From contig MHZT01000035.1 of the NCBI GenBank assembly GCA_001828855.1, positions 124,001-188,000 on the forward strand: a stretch of DNA of 64,000 nt, written 5' to 3'. This stretch comes from Rhodobacterales bacterium RIFCSPHIGHO2_02_FULL_62_130 (GTDB lineage Bacteria; Pseudomonadota; Alphaproteobacteria; Rhodobacterales; Rhodobacteraceae). The translations under genes were made by a program, and so were the position numbers. Below the pieces are notes generated by a model that had not been told where the DNA came from, did not search any database, and saw only the letters and a list, made by a program, of their open reading frames with translations. The first letter of the stretch is position 1. Every line of letters starts with the position of its first letter. This document shows positions 17,919 to 26,977 of the stretch, in pieces.

Positions 17919-18641
17919 TTATTCGCGGTTGCCCAGAAATTGCAGCAGGAACATGAACATGTTGATGAAGTCGAGGTAGAGGTTCAGCGCGCCCATGATA
18001 GCGGCCTTGCCCAACCACTCCTGATCGCCAGCCTGCGCGTGGGCGATATAGGTGGCCTTGATCGTCTGGGTGTCAAAGGCGGTCAGACCCGCGAAGACCA
18101 GAACGCCGATCACCGAAATCGCAAAGGCCAGTGCCGAGGAGGCAAGGAAGATGTTCACGATCGAGGCAACCAGAATGCCGATCAGACCCATCATCAGGAA
18201 CGTCCCCATGCCCGACAGGTCGCGCTTGGTGGTGTAGCCATACAGCGACAGGCCCGCGAAGGCGATCGAGGTGACAAGGAAGGTCTGCGCGATCGAGGTG
18301 CTGGTGTAGACGGCGAAGATGAACGCCAGCGACAAGCCGACAGCCGCCGCATAGGCATAGAAGAACAGCTGCGCCGCAGCCACCGACAGGCGGTTGATCA
18401 GCGCGCCGAAAGCAAAGACCATCACCAGCGGCGCGAACATCACGACCCACTTCAGCGGGGTGCCGAAGATCGCCGCAACCATCGCGTCATTGGTGCCAAC
18501 AGCCCAAGCTACAGCACCGGTCAACAGCATCGCCACGGACATAAGCCCGTAGACCTTGTTCATATGGGCGCGCAGCCCTTGGTCGATTTCGGCGGTCCGG
18601 GCGCCCGCTCCTACTGTCCGGATCGTCTGATAGTCAGCCAT
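17919..18641 (-). CDS. Bax inhibitor-1/YccA family membrane protein
   Basis: The 240-aa protein has seven predicted membrane helices and the family C terminus ALNLYLDFINMFMFLLQFLG. The motif GLTAFDTQTIKATY (about 190-203) holds the Asp that in family members takes part in pH-dependent calcium leak. YccA of E. coli is a substrate and modulator of FtsH, and related proteins are calcium channels, so the exact role here is open. The start at 18641 has GGAGG 5 bases upstream. It is convergent with the VIT transporter and shares its terminator. Confidence 0.9.
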   Translation of the reverse strand: MADYQTIRTVGAGARTAEIDQGLRAHMNKVYGLMSVAMLLTGAVAWAVGTNDAMVAAIFGTPLKWVVMFAPLVMVFAFGALINRLSVAAAQLFFYAYAAAVGLSLAFIFAVYTSTSIAQTFLVTSIAFAGLSLYGYTTKRDLSGMGTFLMMGLIGILVASIVNIFLASSALAFAISVIGVLVFAGLTAFDTQTIKATYIAHAQAGDQEWLGKAAIMGALNLYLDFINMFMFLLQFLGNRE

Positions 18642-18777
18642 GGGAAGCCTCCGAGTTAATCTGACAGTGGCGCGAAGAATCCGCGCCACCTTATGCCGTC
18701 AATATCGGGGCTTGGCCTGCTGATTTCAAGGATTACCGGATGCGAAATCCCTAATCCCGAATGCAGGATAAATCTGC

Positions 18778-19008
18778 CTAGCGATGCCAGCCGCGCGGCA
18801 CATCCCAGAGCGGGCGCGCAGCTTCGGCGCGGGCCTGTTCGGCGGTCAGTCCGATGTCGGCCAGACGGGTGGCGTCAAGGGTCAGAAGTTGCTTGCGTTG
18901 GTGCTTGGCAGTCAATCCAAGGCGCAGGCGCGCCATCAGATCAGCAAAAGTGCCGCTCGACTGCACGCGGGCAACGGCCAGCGTGGAGGTATGGAGCGAG
19001 GCGAACAT
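18778..19008 (-). CDS. DUF1127 domain small protein
   Basis: The 76-aa protein ends with the DUF1127 (YjiS-like) motif: LLTLDATRLADIGLTAEQA at about 42-60, then a Trp near the end. Small alphaproteobacterial DUF1127 proteins have been tied to RNA turnover and stress responses, but no function can be assigned here. AAGGAAA lies 6 bases before the start. It is divergent from the LysR gene, with 133 bases between them that should hold both promoters. LysR proteins often regulate the gene divergent from their own, so this is a candidate target. Confidence 0.8.
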   Translation of the reverse strand: MFASLHTSTLAVARVQSSGTFADLMARLRLGLTAKHQRKQLLTLDATRLADIGLTAEQARAEAARPLWDVPRGWHR

Positions 19009-19141
19009 AATTTTTCCTTTCGGGTTTCATCGGCGTCGGTGATGGGGCCGCTGTGGCGCATCACATCACTTGATCTGTTTACCCGAATCGGTGACATTAG
19101 AAAAATGAATGCTTTTGACGTCTGGAATCAGGATTTGTGAT

Positions 19142-20029
19142 ATGGCGCGGAATCTGGACCTGACCTCGCTGCGGTCTTTCGTGGCGATTGCCGATGCGGG
19201 CGGGGTGACGCGGGCCGCCGGTTTCCTGAACCTGACGCAATCGGCGGTGTCGATGCAGATCAAGCGGCTTGAGGATATGCTGGGGACCGAGCTGCTGGAC
19301 CGGTCCGGCCGCAAAGTGGGCCTGACAGCGGCGGGCGAGCAGTTGTTAGGCTATGCCCGCCGGATGCTGGCGCTGAACGACGAGGTGTTTGGCCGCCTGA
19401 CCCAATCGGCGCATGAGGGTGAGATCGTGCTGGGTGTGCCGCATGACATCGTTTACCCCGTCATCCCCGGCGTGCTGCAACGCTTTGCCAAGGATTACCC
19501 CAAGATGCGGGTGCGGCTGTTGTCCTCGTTTACCCGCGTCTTGCAGGCGCAATTCGCGCGGGGCGAATGCGATGTGATCCTGACCACCGAGGAAACCGTT
19601 GAACCCGGCGGTCAGACCTTGGTGGAATTGCCGCTGGTCTGGATCGGTGCGCCGGGCGGTGTGGCGTGGAAGGGAAGGCCCTTGCGGCTGGCCTATGAAC
19701 ACAACTGCATCTTCCGCCAAGGCGTGCAGGCGGCGCTGGATGAGGCGGGCATCGCGTGGGAGATCGCGGTGGACAGCGACAGCACCCGCACCGTCGAGGC
19801 CAGCGTCAGCGCCGATCTGGCCGTGCATACCGTGCTGGCCGGATCAGAGCCGCCTTACGTCGAGCGCATCGCCCATCACGGTGCCTTGCCGGAACTGGCG
19901 CGGATGAAGGTGAACCTTTACGTCGCAGATCCCGTTCACAGCCCCGCAGTCGAGGCTTTGGCCGAATTGATCCGCCGATCCTATGCGTCACGGGTCGAGG
20001 GACATGCAGCGGCGCGGGCCGCACGCTAG
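19142..20029 (+). CDS. LysR family transcriptional regulator
   Basis: The 295-aa protein has an N-terminal winged helix-turn-helix (about residues 4-62: LTSLRSFVAIADAGGVTRAA, LTQSAVSMQIKRLEDMLG) and a periplasmic-binding-protein-like effector domain (about 90-285). The effector is unknown. The start at 19142 is preceded by AGGA; three in-frame codons earlier lack support. It is divergent from the DUF1127 gene and convergent with the quinone oxidoreductase gene, sharing the four bases CTAG that hold both stop codons. Confidence 0.92.
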   Translation: MARNLDLTSLRSFVAIADAGGVTRAAGFLNLTQSAVSMQIKRLEDMLGTELLDRSGRKVGLTAAGEQLLGYARRMLALNDEVFGRLTQSAHEGEIVLGVPHDIVYPVIPGVLQRFAKDYPKMRVRLLSSFTRVLQAQFARGECDVILTTEETVEPGGQTLVELPLVWIGAPGGVAWKGRPLRLAYEHNCIFRQGVQAALDEAGIAWEIAVDSDSTRTVEASVSADLAVHTVLAGSEPPYVERIAHHGALPELARMKVNLYVADPVHSPAVEALAELIRRSYASRVEGHAAARAAR

Positions 20030-20988
20030 GGCAGGGTGATCACGACCTTGCCGGTCGAGGCGCGCGATTGCAGCAAGTCCAGCCCCTTGGGGAAATCCTG
20101 AAACGGAAGGACATGGCTGATATGTGGACGCAGGCCACCGCTTTCATACCAGCCGAACAGCGTCGCCAGCGAGTCGCGCAAGACCTGCGGGCGGAATTTC
20201 AGATAGCCGCCCCAGTAAAGCCCGATGACGGTCAGGTTCTTGACCAGCAACAGGTTGGCAGGAATCTGTGGCACGGTGCCGCTGGCGAAACCGATGGTCA
20301 GCAGGCGCCCTTCGGGACGACAGGCCCGCAAGGCCGCATCAAAGGCCGGACCGCCGACCGGATCGTATACCACATCCACCCCGCCGAGCGCCTTGAGCTG
20401 ATCCTTCAGGTCGGGGGCATCGCTGTCGATCAGGTGATCGGCCCCTGCGGCGGCGGCGATCTGCAACTTGTCCGCGCCGCGCGCGCAGGCAATCACCCGC
20501 GCACCCATGCGCTTGCCGATCTCCACGGCGGTCAGGCCGACCCCGCCCGCCGCGCCGAATACCAGCAATGTCTCGCCCGGTTGCAGACGGGCCTTGTGAT
20601 CGAGGGCCAGATGCGAGGTGCCATAGGCGATGGGAAAGGCGGCGGCTTCGGTCAGGCTCATGCTGTCTGGAATCGGCAGCAGGCTGTCGGCAGGCATGCA
20701 AGCCCGCTCGGCCAGACCGCCCGCTCCGGCAAAGGTCAGCACGCGGGTGCCGATGGCGGGACCATCCGTGTCGTGGCCAAGGCTTTCAACCACGCCGGCA
20801 AATTCCATTCCCGGTGTGAAGGGCAGGTCGGGACGCTCTTGGTATTGGCCCTTTGCCATCAAGAGGTCGGCGAAATTCAACCCGCAGGCCGCAACACGCA
20901 CCACGGCCTGCCCCGAGGCCGGTGTCGGGTCCGGCAGCATCGCCAGTCGCGCGGGCTGCCCCAATGTCTCGATCGTCCACGCTTGCAT
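20026..20988 (-). CDS. NADPH:quinone oxidoreductase (MDR superfamily)
   Basis: The 320-aa protein is a zinc-free medium-chain reductase of the quinone oxidoreductase type. The N-terminal catalytic domain has CGLNFADLLMAKGQY (about 35-49) and PGMEFAGVV. The nucleotide-binding motif is VFGAAGGVGLTAVEIGK (about 145-161). These enzymes reduce quinones or related enones with NADPH in the cytoplasm; the natural substrate is not predictable. I chose the ATG at 20988, with AAGG upstream; the frame runs further 5' but into unlike sequence. It overlaps the LysR gene by the palindrome CTAG. Confidence 0.9.
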   Translation of the reverse strand: MQAWTIETLGQPARLAMLPDPTPASGQAVVRVAACGLNFADLLMAKGQYQERPDLPFTPGMEFAGVVESLGHDTDGPAIGTRVLTFAGAGGLAERACMPADSLLPIPDSMSLTEAAAFPIAYGTSHLALDHKARLQPGETLLVFGAAGGVGLTAVEIGKRMGARVIACARGADKLQIAAAAGADHLIDSDAPDLKDQLKALGGVDVVYDPVGGPAFDAALRACRPEGRLLTIGFASGTVPQIPANLLLVKNLTVIGLYWGGYLKFRPQVLRDSLATLFGWYESGGLRPHISHVLPFQDFPKGLDLLQSRASTGKVVITLP

Positions 20989-21221
20989 GTCTGGCTTTTT
21001 CCTTGATGTCGCGGTGCTGATATTTGCGCGAAACTCTGGCGAATTTGACGCCAGACGCAAGCCCGAGCGGGCGGGATTTGCAAAATGCAATGAAACACAC
21101 CCGGTATTGGCGCAAATTGCAATGCAAAATGGAAATAACCTATAAGGCGAGTTGCGCCAAATCCGCGACCCCATAGCGCGACAGCCGCGCCGGCCACGGA
21201 TTTTCTTCATCACTTGTATAA

Positions 21222-21235
21222 TTGGACATATCCAA
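21222..21235. promoter_or_regulatory. Inverted repeat TTGGA-CATA-TCCAA upstream of the XRE gene
   Basis: Perfect 5-base arms lie in the 364-base divergent region (20989-21352) between the quinone oxidoreductase and XRE genes. This region is richer in A+T than the genes. The repeat could be an autoregulatory site, since XRE proteins bind such dyads. Otherwise only the sigma-54-like site at 21296 was seen there. Confidence 0.35.
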
Positions 21236-21295
21236 AAAGACAGGTTTTTGGGCGATCTAAAGATATTCTGTGCAGAACTGAACTTCCGCTAAGAT

Positions 21296-21311
21296 TGGCA
21301 TGGAACTTGCT
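21296..21311 (+). promoter_or_regulatory. Sigma-54-like promoter of the XRE regulator
   Basis: TGGCAT-GGAAC-TTGCT matches the consensus TGGCAC-N5-TTGCW at every position but one and keeps the GG/GC spacing. The predicted transcript start near 21323 gives a 30-base leader before the ATG at 21353. Confidence 0.65.
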
Positions 21312-21352
21312 TGTAAAGGGCAGGGGACGAAAACCAGAAAACGGAGAGTCTT

Positions 21353-21715
21353 ATGAAGCACCCAGTGGACGCCCATGTCGGCAAACGTATCCGGCATCGC
21401 CGTTGGATGGTTGGTATGACCCAGCAACAATTGGCCGACAAGGTCGGGATCAAGTTCCAGCAAATCCAGAAATACGAAACCGGTATGAACCGCGTCTCGG
21501 CGTCGCGCCTGTGGGATATTGCAGATGCTTTGGGGGTGACAATCTCGTTCTTCTTCGAGGGTCTGGTCGAAGGCACGCCTTCGGCGCAAACTGCGGGTGG
21601 CGATATGATGGCCGACAAAGAGGCGCTGGAACTGGTGCGGTCCTACTATGCGATCCCCGAAGCACAGCGTCGCCGCCTGTTCGATCTGGCCCGCGTTCTG
21701 AGCGAAGCGGCTTAG
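21353..21715 (+). CDS. XRE family regulator, PraR-like
   Basis: The 120-aa protein has an N-terminal HTH_3 domain (about residues 8-70) with the alphaproteobacterial signature HVGKRIRHRRWMVGMTQQQL and KVGIKFQQIQKYETGMNRVS. A short helical tail follows. It resembles PraR of rhizobia, which controls biofilm, quorum-sensing or polymer genes, and similar single-copy regulators in Rhodobacteraceae. GGAGAGTC lies before the start. The sigma-54-like promoter 50 bases upstream would link its expression to motility or nitrogen signals. Its 3' end is 77 bases from hisN. Confidence 0.88.
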   Translation: MKHPVDAHVGKRIRHRRWMVGMTQQQLADKVGIKFQQIQKYETGMNRVSASRLWDIADALGVTISFFFEGLVEGTPSAQTAGGDMMADKEALELVRSYYAIPEAQRRRLFDLARVLSEAA

Positions 21716-21792
21716 CTGCAAAATCTTGACCTGCCGCCCCCAAGCGTTTAGCGCGGACGGCAGGGCGATTTGCCCGTTTGAGGGGCAAAACC

Positions 21793-22593
21793 ATGGCCAG
21801 ACTGTCCGCGTCCGATGCACAGGATATCTTTGCCACCGCTGCAGAATTGGCCGATGCGGCCCGAGTGGCAACCTTGCAGCATTTCCGCAGCGACGGGCTG
21901 ACCGCCGACAACAAGGAAGTCGCCCGCTTTGATCCGGTTACGGTGGCGGACCGCCTGTCGGAAGAACGGATGCGCGCGATCCTTGCGCGTCGGCGGCCAC
22001 AAGACGGGATTCTGGGCGAGGAATTTGCGCCCGTGGCCGGAACCTCGGGGCTGACATGGGTGCTGGACCCGATTGATGGCACGCGCGGCTATCTGTCCGG
22101 CACGCCGACTTGGGGGGTGCTGATCTCGGTCCGCGATGCGGCAGGGCCGATCTATGGCATCATAGACCAACCCTATATTCAGGAACGCTTCGAGGGCGGT
22201 TTGGGGCGCGCCGAGGTAAACGGGCCGATGGGACACAAGGCGCTGGTCACGCGCGCGGCGCGGCCCTTGTCCGAGGCCATCTTGTTCACCACCTTTCCCG
22301 AGGTTGGCACGGCGGATGAGGGCGCCGCCTTTCGTCGTGTGGCCGCGCAGGCCAAACTGGTGCGGTACGGCACCGATTGCTATGCCTATGCGCTGATCGC
22401 GGCAGGGCAGATCGATCTGGTGATCGAGGCCGGATTGCAGGCCTATGACGTGCAGGCCCCGATTGCTGTGATCGAAGCGGCGGGGGGCATTGTGACGGAT
22501 TGGCAGGGACGGCCTTGCCATGACGGCGGGCGTGTTCTGGCTGCGGCCAATGCGGCGATCCATGCCGAAGCCTTGGCGCTGCTGAACGGCTGA
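21793..22593 (+). CDS. hisN: Histidinol-phosphatase, inositol-monophosphatase type
   Basis: HisN removes phosphate from L-histidinol phosphate in histidine synthesis. The 266-aa protein has the metal-binding motifs of the inositol monophosphatase fold: the GEEF motif (about residue 75), DPIDGTRGYLSG (about 94-105) and AYDVQAPIAVIEAAGG (about 217-232). The DGTRGYLSG variant is typical for HisN rather than SuhB. GAGGGG lies before the start at 21793. Histidine genes hisS-hisZ-hisG lie elsewhere in the window (55-59 kb), so the pathway is scattered. A hairpin terminator follows at 22626. Confidence 0.85.
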   Translation: MARLSASDAQDIFATAAELADAARVATLQHFRSDGLTADNKEVARFDPVTVADRLSEERMRAILARRRPQDGILGEEFAPVAGTSGLTWVLDPIDGTRGYLSGTPTWGVLISVRDAAGPIYGIIDQPYIQERFEGGLGRAEVNGPMGHKALVTRAARPLSEAILFTTFPEVGTADEGAAFRRVAAQAKLVRYGTDCYAYALIAAGQIDLVIEAGLQAYDVQAPIAVIEAAGGIVTDWQGRPCHDGGRVLAAANAAIHAEALALLNG

Positions 22594-22625
22594 CACGCGG
22601 AACGGTTGCAAAGGTGATCCGATTG

Positions 22626-22665
22626 CGGCGCGGTTTCTTGCGAAACTGCGCCATTGCTATTTTTT
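22626..22665 (+). terminator. Probable terminator of hisN
   Basis: An 11-bp stem with one G-T pair (22627-22637 with 22642-22652), loop TTGC, followed by a stretch with six T's at 22660. Confidence 0.6.
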
Positions 22666-22676
22666 CAGAACGAAGA

Positions 22677-22750
22677 AAGGGGGCTTTCCGCCCCCTCGGC
22701 GCAAGGCGCCTCACCCCCGCGAGTATTTGGGCCAAGATGAAGGGGCTTGG
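22677..22750 (-). repeat. Repeat family A, copy A1
   Basis: Read on the minus strand: head CATCTTGGCCCAAATACTC, a G run, a GGCGC-CTT-GCGCC hairpin and a GGGGGC/GCCCCC hairpin. It shares its head and layout with copy A4. It lies between hisN and the amidohydrolase gene. Confidence 0.75.
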
Positions 22751-22854
22751 CGGGGTTTTGGTGGTTTGGTAGGGTCTTGGGGCGCGAGTCCTTGATCCCC
22801 CTTCTGTCGCGCGGTTCCCGATCCACCGAAGGGGGTGGTGCAAAGGGGAACGCT

Positions 22855-24195
22855 ATGGCTTCCGAATTTCTGATCCGCAATGCGGATGTTGTTGTGACCA
22901 TGAATCGCGCGCGTCAAGAAATCGTGCGGGGCGATGTGTTGCTGCGGGGCGGGGTAATTGCGGCGGTGGGGCAGGGGTTGGCCACGACGGGGCGCGTGGT
23001 CGAGGCGCGGGGCTGCGTTGTGACGCCCGGTTTGGTGAACACGCATCATCATCTGTATCAGACCCTGACCCGCGCGGTGCCGGGGGGGCAGGATGCGCTT
23101 TTGTTCGGCTGGCTGAAGACGCTGTATCCGATCTGGTCCCGGTTCGGGCCGGAGGAGATGTTCGCCTCGGCGCAGGTGGGCTTGGCGGAGCTGGCGCTGT
23201 CGGGCTGCAGCTTGACCTCGGATCATCTCTATCTGTTCCCGAACGGGTCGCGGCTGGATGATACCATTGCCGCCGCGCGCGAGGTGGGCTTGCGGTTTCA
23301 CCCCACCCGCGGCGCGATGAGCATCGGTGAAAGTGCTGGGGGGCTGCCGCCCGACAGTCTGGTGGAACGCGAGGCAGCAATTCTGGAGGACTGCATCCGC
23401 GTGGTCGACGCCCATCACGATGCATCCGAGGGCGCGATGGTGCGGGTTGGTCTTGCGCCCTGTTCGCCCTTTTCCGTGTCGCGCGATCTGATGCGTGACG
23501 CGGCGCTGTTGGCGCGGGACAAGGGCGTGATGCTGCACACCCATCTTGCCGAGAATGACGAGGATATCGCTTATTCTCTGGCCAAGTTCGGCTGCCGTCC
23601 GGGGCAATATGCCGAGGATCTGGGCTGGACCGGCGCGGATGTCTGGCACGCCCATTGCGTCAAGCTGGACGCGGGCGAGATTGATCTGTTCGCCCGCTCT
23701 GGCACGGGGGTGGCGCATTGCCCCTGTTCCAACTGCCGTTTGGGATCGGGCATCGCGCCTGTGCGGCAGATGCGGGATGCGGGGGTGAAGGTGGGCTTGG
23801 GTGTGGATGGATCGGCCAGCAACGATGCGGGCAACCTGATAGGCGAGGCGCGGCAGACGCTGTTGTTGCAGCGGGTGTCACGCGGGGCCGACGCCATGTC
23901 CGCGCGCGAGGCGCTGGAGATTGCCACTTTGGGCGGGGCGCACGTCTTGGGGCGGCAGGATTGCGGATCAATCGAGGTTGGCAAGCGCGCCGATATCGCG
24001 ATCTGGGATGTTTCGGGGATCGAGGCTGCGGGATCGTGGGACGCGGTGGCCAGTCTGGTCCTCTGCGGTCCGACCCGCGTGCGCGACCTGTTTGTCGAAG
24101 GGCGCGCGGTGGTTTCGGGTGGGCAGATGGCCACGATTGATCTGCCCCGTGTGATCGAGGTTCAGAACCGTCTGGCGGCGCGTCTGGCCGGTTAG
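22855..24195 (+). CDS. 8-oxoguanine deaminase-like amidohydrolase
   Basis: The 446-aa protein belongs to the ATZ/TRZ branch of the amidohydrolase superfamily. Metal ligands are visible: GLVNTHHHLYQTLTR (about residues 59-73), the HTHLAE motif (about 230), the H in VWHAHCVKL and the D in LGVDGSASND (about 318-326). The HCPCSNCRLGSGIAPV segment fits 8-oxoguanine deaminases, which convert 8-oxoguanine to uric acid. Other deaminases of the group remain possible. AAAGGGGAA lies 5 bases before the start. The purine oxidation operon at 40-50 kb would take up related products, although it is not adjacent. Confidence 0.8.
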   Translation: MASEFLIRNADVVVTMNRARQEIVRGDVLLRGGVIAAVGQGLATTGRVVEARGCVVTPGLVNTHHHLYQTLTRAVPGGQDALLFGWLKTLYPIWSRFGPEEMFASAQVGLAELALSGCSLTSDHLYLFPNGSRLDDTIAAAREVGLRFHPTRGAMSIGESAGGLPPDSLVEREAAILEDCIRVVDAHHDASEGAMVRVGLAPCSPFSVSRDLMRDAALLARDKGVMLHTHLAENDEDIAYSLAKFGCRPGQYAEDLGWTGADVWHAHCVKLDAGEIDLFARSGTGVAHCPCSNCRLGSGIAPVRQMRDAGVKVGLGVDGSASNDAGNLIGEARQTLLLQRVSRGADAMSAREALEIATLGGAHVLGRQDCGSIEVGKRADIAIWDVSGIEAAGSWDAVASLVLCGPTRVRDLFVEGRAVVSGGQMATIDLPRVIEVQNRLAARLAG

Positions 24196-24400
24196 GCCTT
24201 GTTTTCCTTTACAGGCGGTTTTTTAGCGGCTATTTCGGCCGCATGATCGCACATGGCATCCTGTTCCAGCTGCCCCGACGCCGACGCTGACCCCAGCTTC
24301 GCGCCCGATCTGCCGTGGCCGCATGCCACATCCCCTCAATACACGTTGACCTTTGTGCCGGGCTTTGGCACCCCTATGGCTTCCTTGAAGGATAAAGCTG

Positions 24401-25576
24401 ATGATTACGCCCGTTCTGCCGACCTATAACCGCGCTCCGATGGCCTTTGTGAAGGGCGAAGGCTCTTGGCTGACTGCCGAGGATGGCAGCCGATACCTTG
24501 ATCTGGGTGCAGGGATTGCGGTGAACGCGCTGGGTCATGCCCATCCGGCCTTGGTGGCGGCGATCACCGAGCAGGCGGCAAAGCTGTGGCATGTGTCGAA
24601 CCTGTACCGCATCCCCGAGCAGGAAAAGCTGGCCGAGATGCTGGTGGACAAGACCTTTGCTGACACCGTGTTCTTCACCAATTCCGGCACCGAGGCGGCG
24701 GAACTGGCGATCAAGATGGCGCGCAAATATCACTATGACAAAGACCGCGCCGACCGGATCGAGATCATCGCCTTTGAAGGCGCATTCCATGGCCGCTCTA
24801 CCGGTGCGATTGCGGCGGCGGGATCGGAAAAGATGGTCAAGGGCTTTGGCCCGCTGATGCCCGGCTTCCGGCAGTTGAAATGGGGCGATCACGATGCTTT
24901 GCGCGCGGCCATCACCCCCAACACCTGCGCCGTCATCATCGAGCCTGTGCAGGGCGAAGGCGGCATCCGCTCGGTACCCGATCAATGCCTGAAAGGCCTG
25001 CGCGATCTGTGCGATGAAACCGGCACGCTGTTGATCTTTGACGAAGTGCAGTGCGGCATGGGCCGGACGGGCAAACTGTTCGCGCATGAATGGGCAGGCG
25101 TCAGCCCCGATATCATGATGGTCGCCAAGGGCATTGGTGGCGGCTTCCCGCTGGGTGCGGTTCTGGCGACGGAAAAGGCCGCCAGCGGCATGGTTGCGGG
25201 TACGCATGGTTCGACCTATGGCGGCAACCCTTTGGGCTGCGCCGTGGGGGCTGCGGTCATGGGCATTGTCTCGGATGACGCCTTTCTGGACGAGGTATCG
25301 CGCAAGGCCGCCCTGTTCCGGCAAGGGCTGGAAGGTCTGGTCGCCAGCCACCCGACGGTGTTCGAGGCGGTGCGCGGCCAAGGTCTGATCCTTGGCCTGA
25401 AATGCAAGGCATCGAACCTTGATGTGGTCAAAGCCGCCTACGCCGAACATCTGCTGACGGTCCCCGCCGCCGACAATGTGCTGCGCCTGCTGCCTGCACT
25501 GAACATCCCCGACACCGATATATCCGAGGCGCTGGCCCGTCTTGACCGCACCGCCGCACGGATCGAGGCGGCCTGA
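24401..25576 (+). CDS. argD: Acetylornithine/succinyldiaminopimelate aminotransferase
   Basis: ArgD is a PLP enzyme that makes N-acetylornithine in arginine synthesis and often serves in lysine synthesis too. The 391-aa protein has the class III aminotransferase features: [17 protein letters not shown] (about 93-109), FHGRSTGAI, the cofactor-binding [11 protein letters not shown] (about 214-224) and the PLP lysine in [13 protein letters not shown] (near residue 243). GGAT lies upstream of the start at 24401. argF follows 146 bases downstream, so the two form an arginine pair interrupted by repeat copy A2. The 205-base region before argD shows no clear promoter. Confidence 0.95.
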   Translation: MITPVLPTYNRAPMAFVKGEGSWLTAEDGSRYLDLGAGIAVNALGHAHPALVAAITEQAAKLWHVSNLYRIPEQEKLAEMLVDKTFADTVFFTNSGTEAAELAIKMARKYHYDKDRADRIEIIAFEGAFHGRSTGAIAAAGSEKMVKGFGPLMPGFRQLKWGDHDALRAAITPNTCAVIIEPVQGEGGIRSVPDQCLKGLRDLCDETGTLLIFDEVQCGMGRTGKLFAHEWAGVSPDIMMVAKGIGGGFPLGAVLATEKAASGMVAGTHGSTYGGNPLGCAVGAAVMGIVSDDAFLDEVSRKAALFRQGLEGLVASHPTVFEAVRGQGLILGLKCKASNLDVVKAAYAEHLLTVPAADNVLRLLPALNIPDTDISEALARLDRTAARIEAA

Positions 25577-25642
25577 TGCGTCTGTCCCCCGCCAGCGCCG
25601 AGGCTGAAACCCGCGCCTCCCGACGACTGCGTTAAGGTTCCG

Positions 25643-25711
25643 CTTCATCCTCTTCGCAGAAATATCCTGCGGGGGTCCGGGGGTGCAAAACCCCCGGCGG
25701 CCCGCCACCAA
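25643..25711 (+). repeat. Repeat family A, copy A2
   Basis: The head ATCCTCTTCGCAGAAATATCC is followed by a G run and a CCGGGGG-N7-CCCCCGG hairpin (25677-25697). It seems cut short after CGGCCCGCC. It lies between argD and argF and could lower read-through into argF. Confidence 0.75.
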
Positions 25712-25722
25712 AGAGACGCTTT

Positions 25723-26649
25723 ATGAAACACTTCCTCGATATCCATAAAACCGACGCCGCCGAATTGCGGGGCATGATCAACTCGGCCCACGCGATGAAG
25801 GCCGCACGCAACAACCGCCCCAAAGGCACGCCGGATGACGACCAGCCGCTTGCGGGCCGCATGGTGGCGCTGATCTTCGAAAAGCCCTCCACCCGCACCC
25901 GCGTGTCTTTCGATGTCGGTGTGCGCCAGATGGGCGGGCAGACCATGGTGCTGTCGGGCAAGGAAATGCAGCTCGGCCATGGCGAGACCATTGCCGACAC
26001 CGCCCGCGTGCTGTCGCGTTACGTCGATCTGATCATGATCCGCACCTTCGAAGAGGCGACGCTGCTTGAAATGGCCGAGCACGCCACGGTTCCGGTGATC
26101 AACGGGCTGACCAACCGCACCCATCCCTGCCAGATCATGGCCGATGTGATGACCTACGAAGAACATCGCGGCCCGATCGCGGGCAAAAAGGTGGTCTGGG
26201 CGGGCGACGGCAACAATGTCGCCGCATCCTTTCTGCATGCGGCGGGGCAGTTCGGCTTTGACTTCACCTTCACGGGGCCGGAAACGCTGGACCCGGAACA
26301 GAAATTCGTCGATTTCGCCCGCTCCAAAGGCAGCACCGTTCTGATTGAACGCGATCCGGCCAAGGCCGTGCAGGGGGCCGATCTGGTGGTCACCGACACT
26401 TGGGTGTCGATGCACGATCCTGAATCAGCCAAGGAACGCCGCCACAACCAGTTGCGCGGCTATCAGGTGAACGAGGCGCTGATGGCCAAGGCCAAGCCCG
26501 ACAGCCTGTTCATGCATTGCCTGCCCGCCCATCGCAACGACGAGGCCACCAGCGCCGTGATGGACGGCCCCCATTCGGTGATCTTTGACGAGGCCGAAAA
26601 CCGCCTTCACGCGCAAAAGGCTGTGATGCGCTGGTGTTTGGGGGTTTGA
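25723..26649 (+). CDS. argF: Ornithine carbamoyltransferase
   Basis: ArgF joins ornithine and carbamoyl phosphate to citrulline in arginine synthesis. The 308-aa protein has the carbamoyl-phosphate motif STRTR (near residue 56), the HPCQ motif (near 134) and the ornithine-binding HCLPAHR motif (near 265). It ends with [10 protein letters not shown], typical of the family. AGAGA lies 7 bases upstream of the start. It stands downstream of argD, with repeat copy A2 between them. The 328-base region that follows contains repeat B1. Confidence 0.96.
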   Translation: MKHFLDIHKTDAAELRGMINSAHAMKAARNNRPKGTPDDDQPLAGRMVALIFEKPSTRTRVSFDVGVRQMGGQTMVLSGKEMQLGHGETIADTARVLSRYVDLIMIRTFEEATLLEMAEHATVPVINGLTNRTHPCQIMADVMTYEEHRGPIAGKKVVWAGDGNNVAASFLHAAGQFGFDFTFTGPETLDPEQKFVDFARSKGSTVLIERDPAKAVQGADLVVTDTWVSMHDPESAKERRHNQLRGYQVNEALMAKAKPDSLFMHCLPAHRNDEATSAVMDGPHSVIFDEAENRLHAQKAVMRWCLGV

Positions 26650-26694
26650 GAGGGGGGGCAAAAACTTAACTCGCCCCTGATCCAATACTACCTC

Positions 26695-26870
26695 GGGCGG
26701 GGAAAGGCACTGCCTTTCCCCCTCCGGCAGGCGAACCCGTGCTGCAATACCGCATCACCTAGCGAAACATGGGCCAGCGCCTGCCCTGTCGGGCAAGAAG
26801 CCCCAGCCGCCAGAGGGCGGGCGCTGGCCGGTGGCTTTGGGCCACCGGCTTGTGAAAATCGTGGGCTTTC
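26695..26870. repeat. Repeat family B, copy B1
   Basis: The 328-base gap 26650-26977 holds no gene I can support. It contains a GGAAAGGCA/TGCCTTTCC hairpin at 26701 and a GCCGGTGG-N6-CCACCGGC hairpin near 26827. Both modules recur in the same order at 59.3 kb. A small open frame on the minus strand (26688-26939) is biased and lacks support. Confidence 0.65.
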
Positions 26871-26977
26871 CGCGTGACCATCTGCGACTGCCTCGGTCAT
26901 TGCCTGCGCCCCCCACTCCCCCCTTGCCTTGCACCTCAAAACGCGGCTTCCTGCGCTGACCCAACAGGCAGGATATC

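Noticed and set aside
24196-24400. Promoter TTGACC near 24350 before argD
   Set aside because: No -10 element at a proper distance; TATGGC lies 23 bases away.
26688-26939. Small minus-strand open frame over repeat B1
   Set aside because: It coincides with a repeat, has no ribosome-binding site and the second copy of the repeat does not keep the frame.
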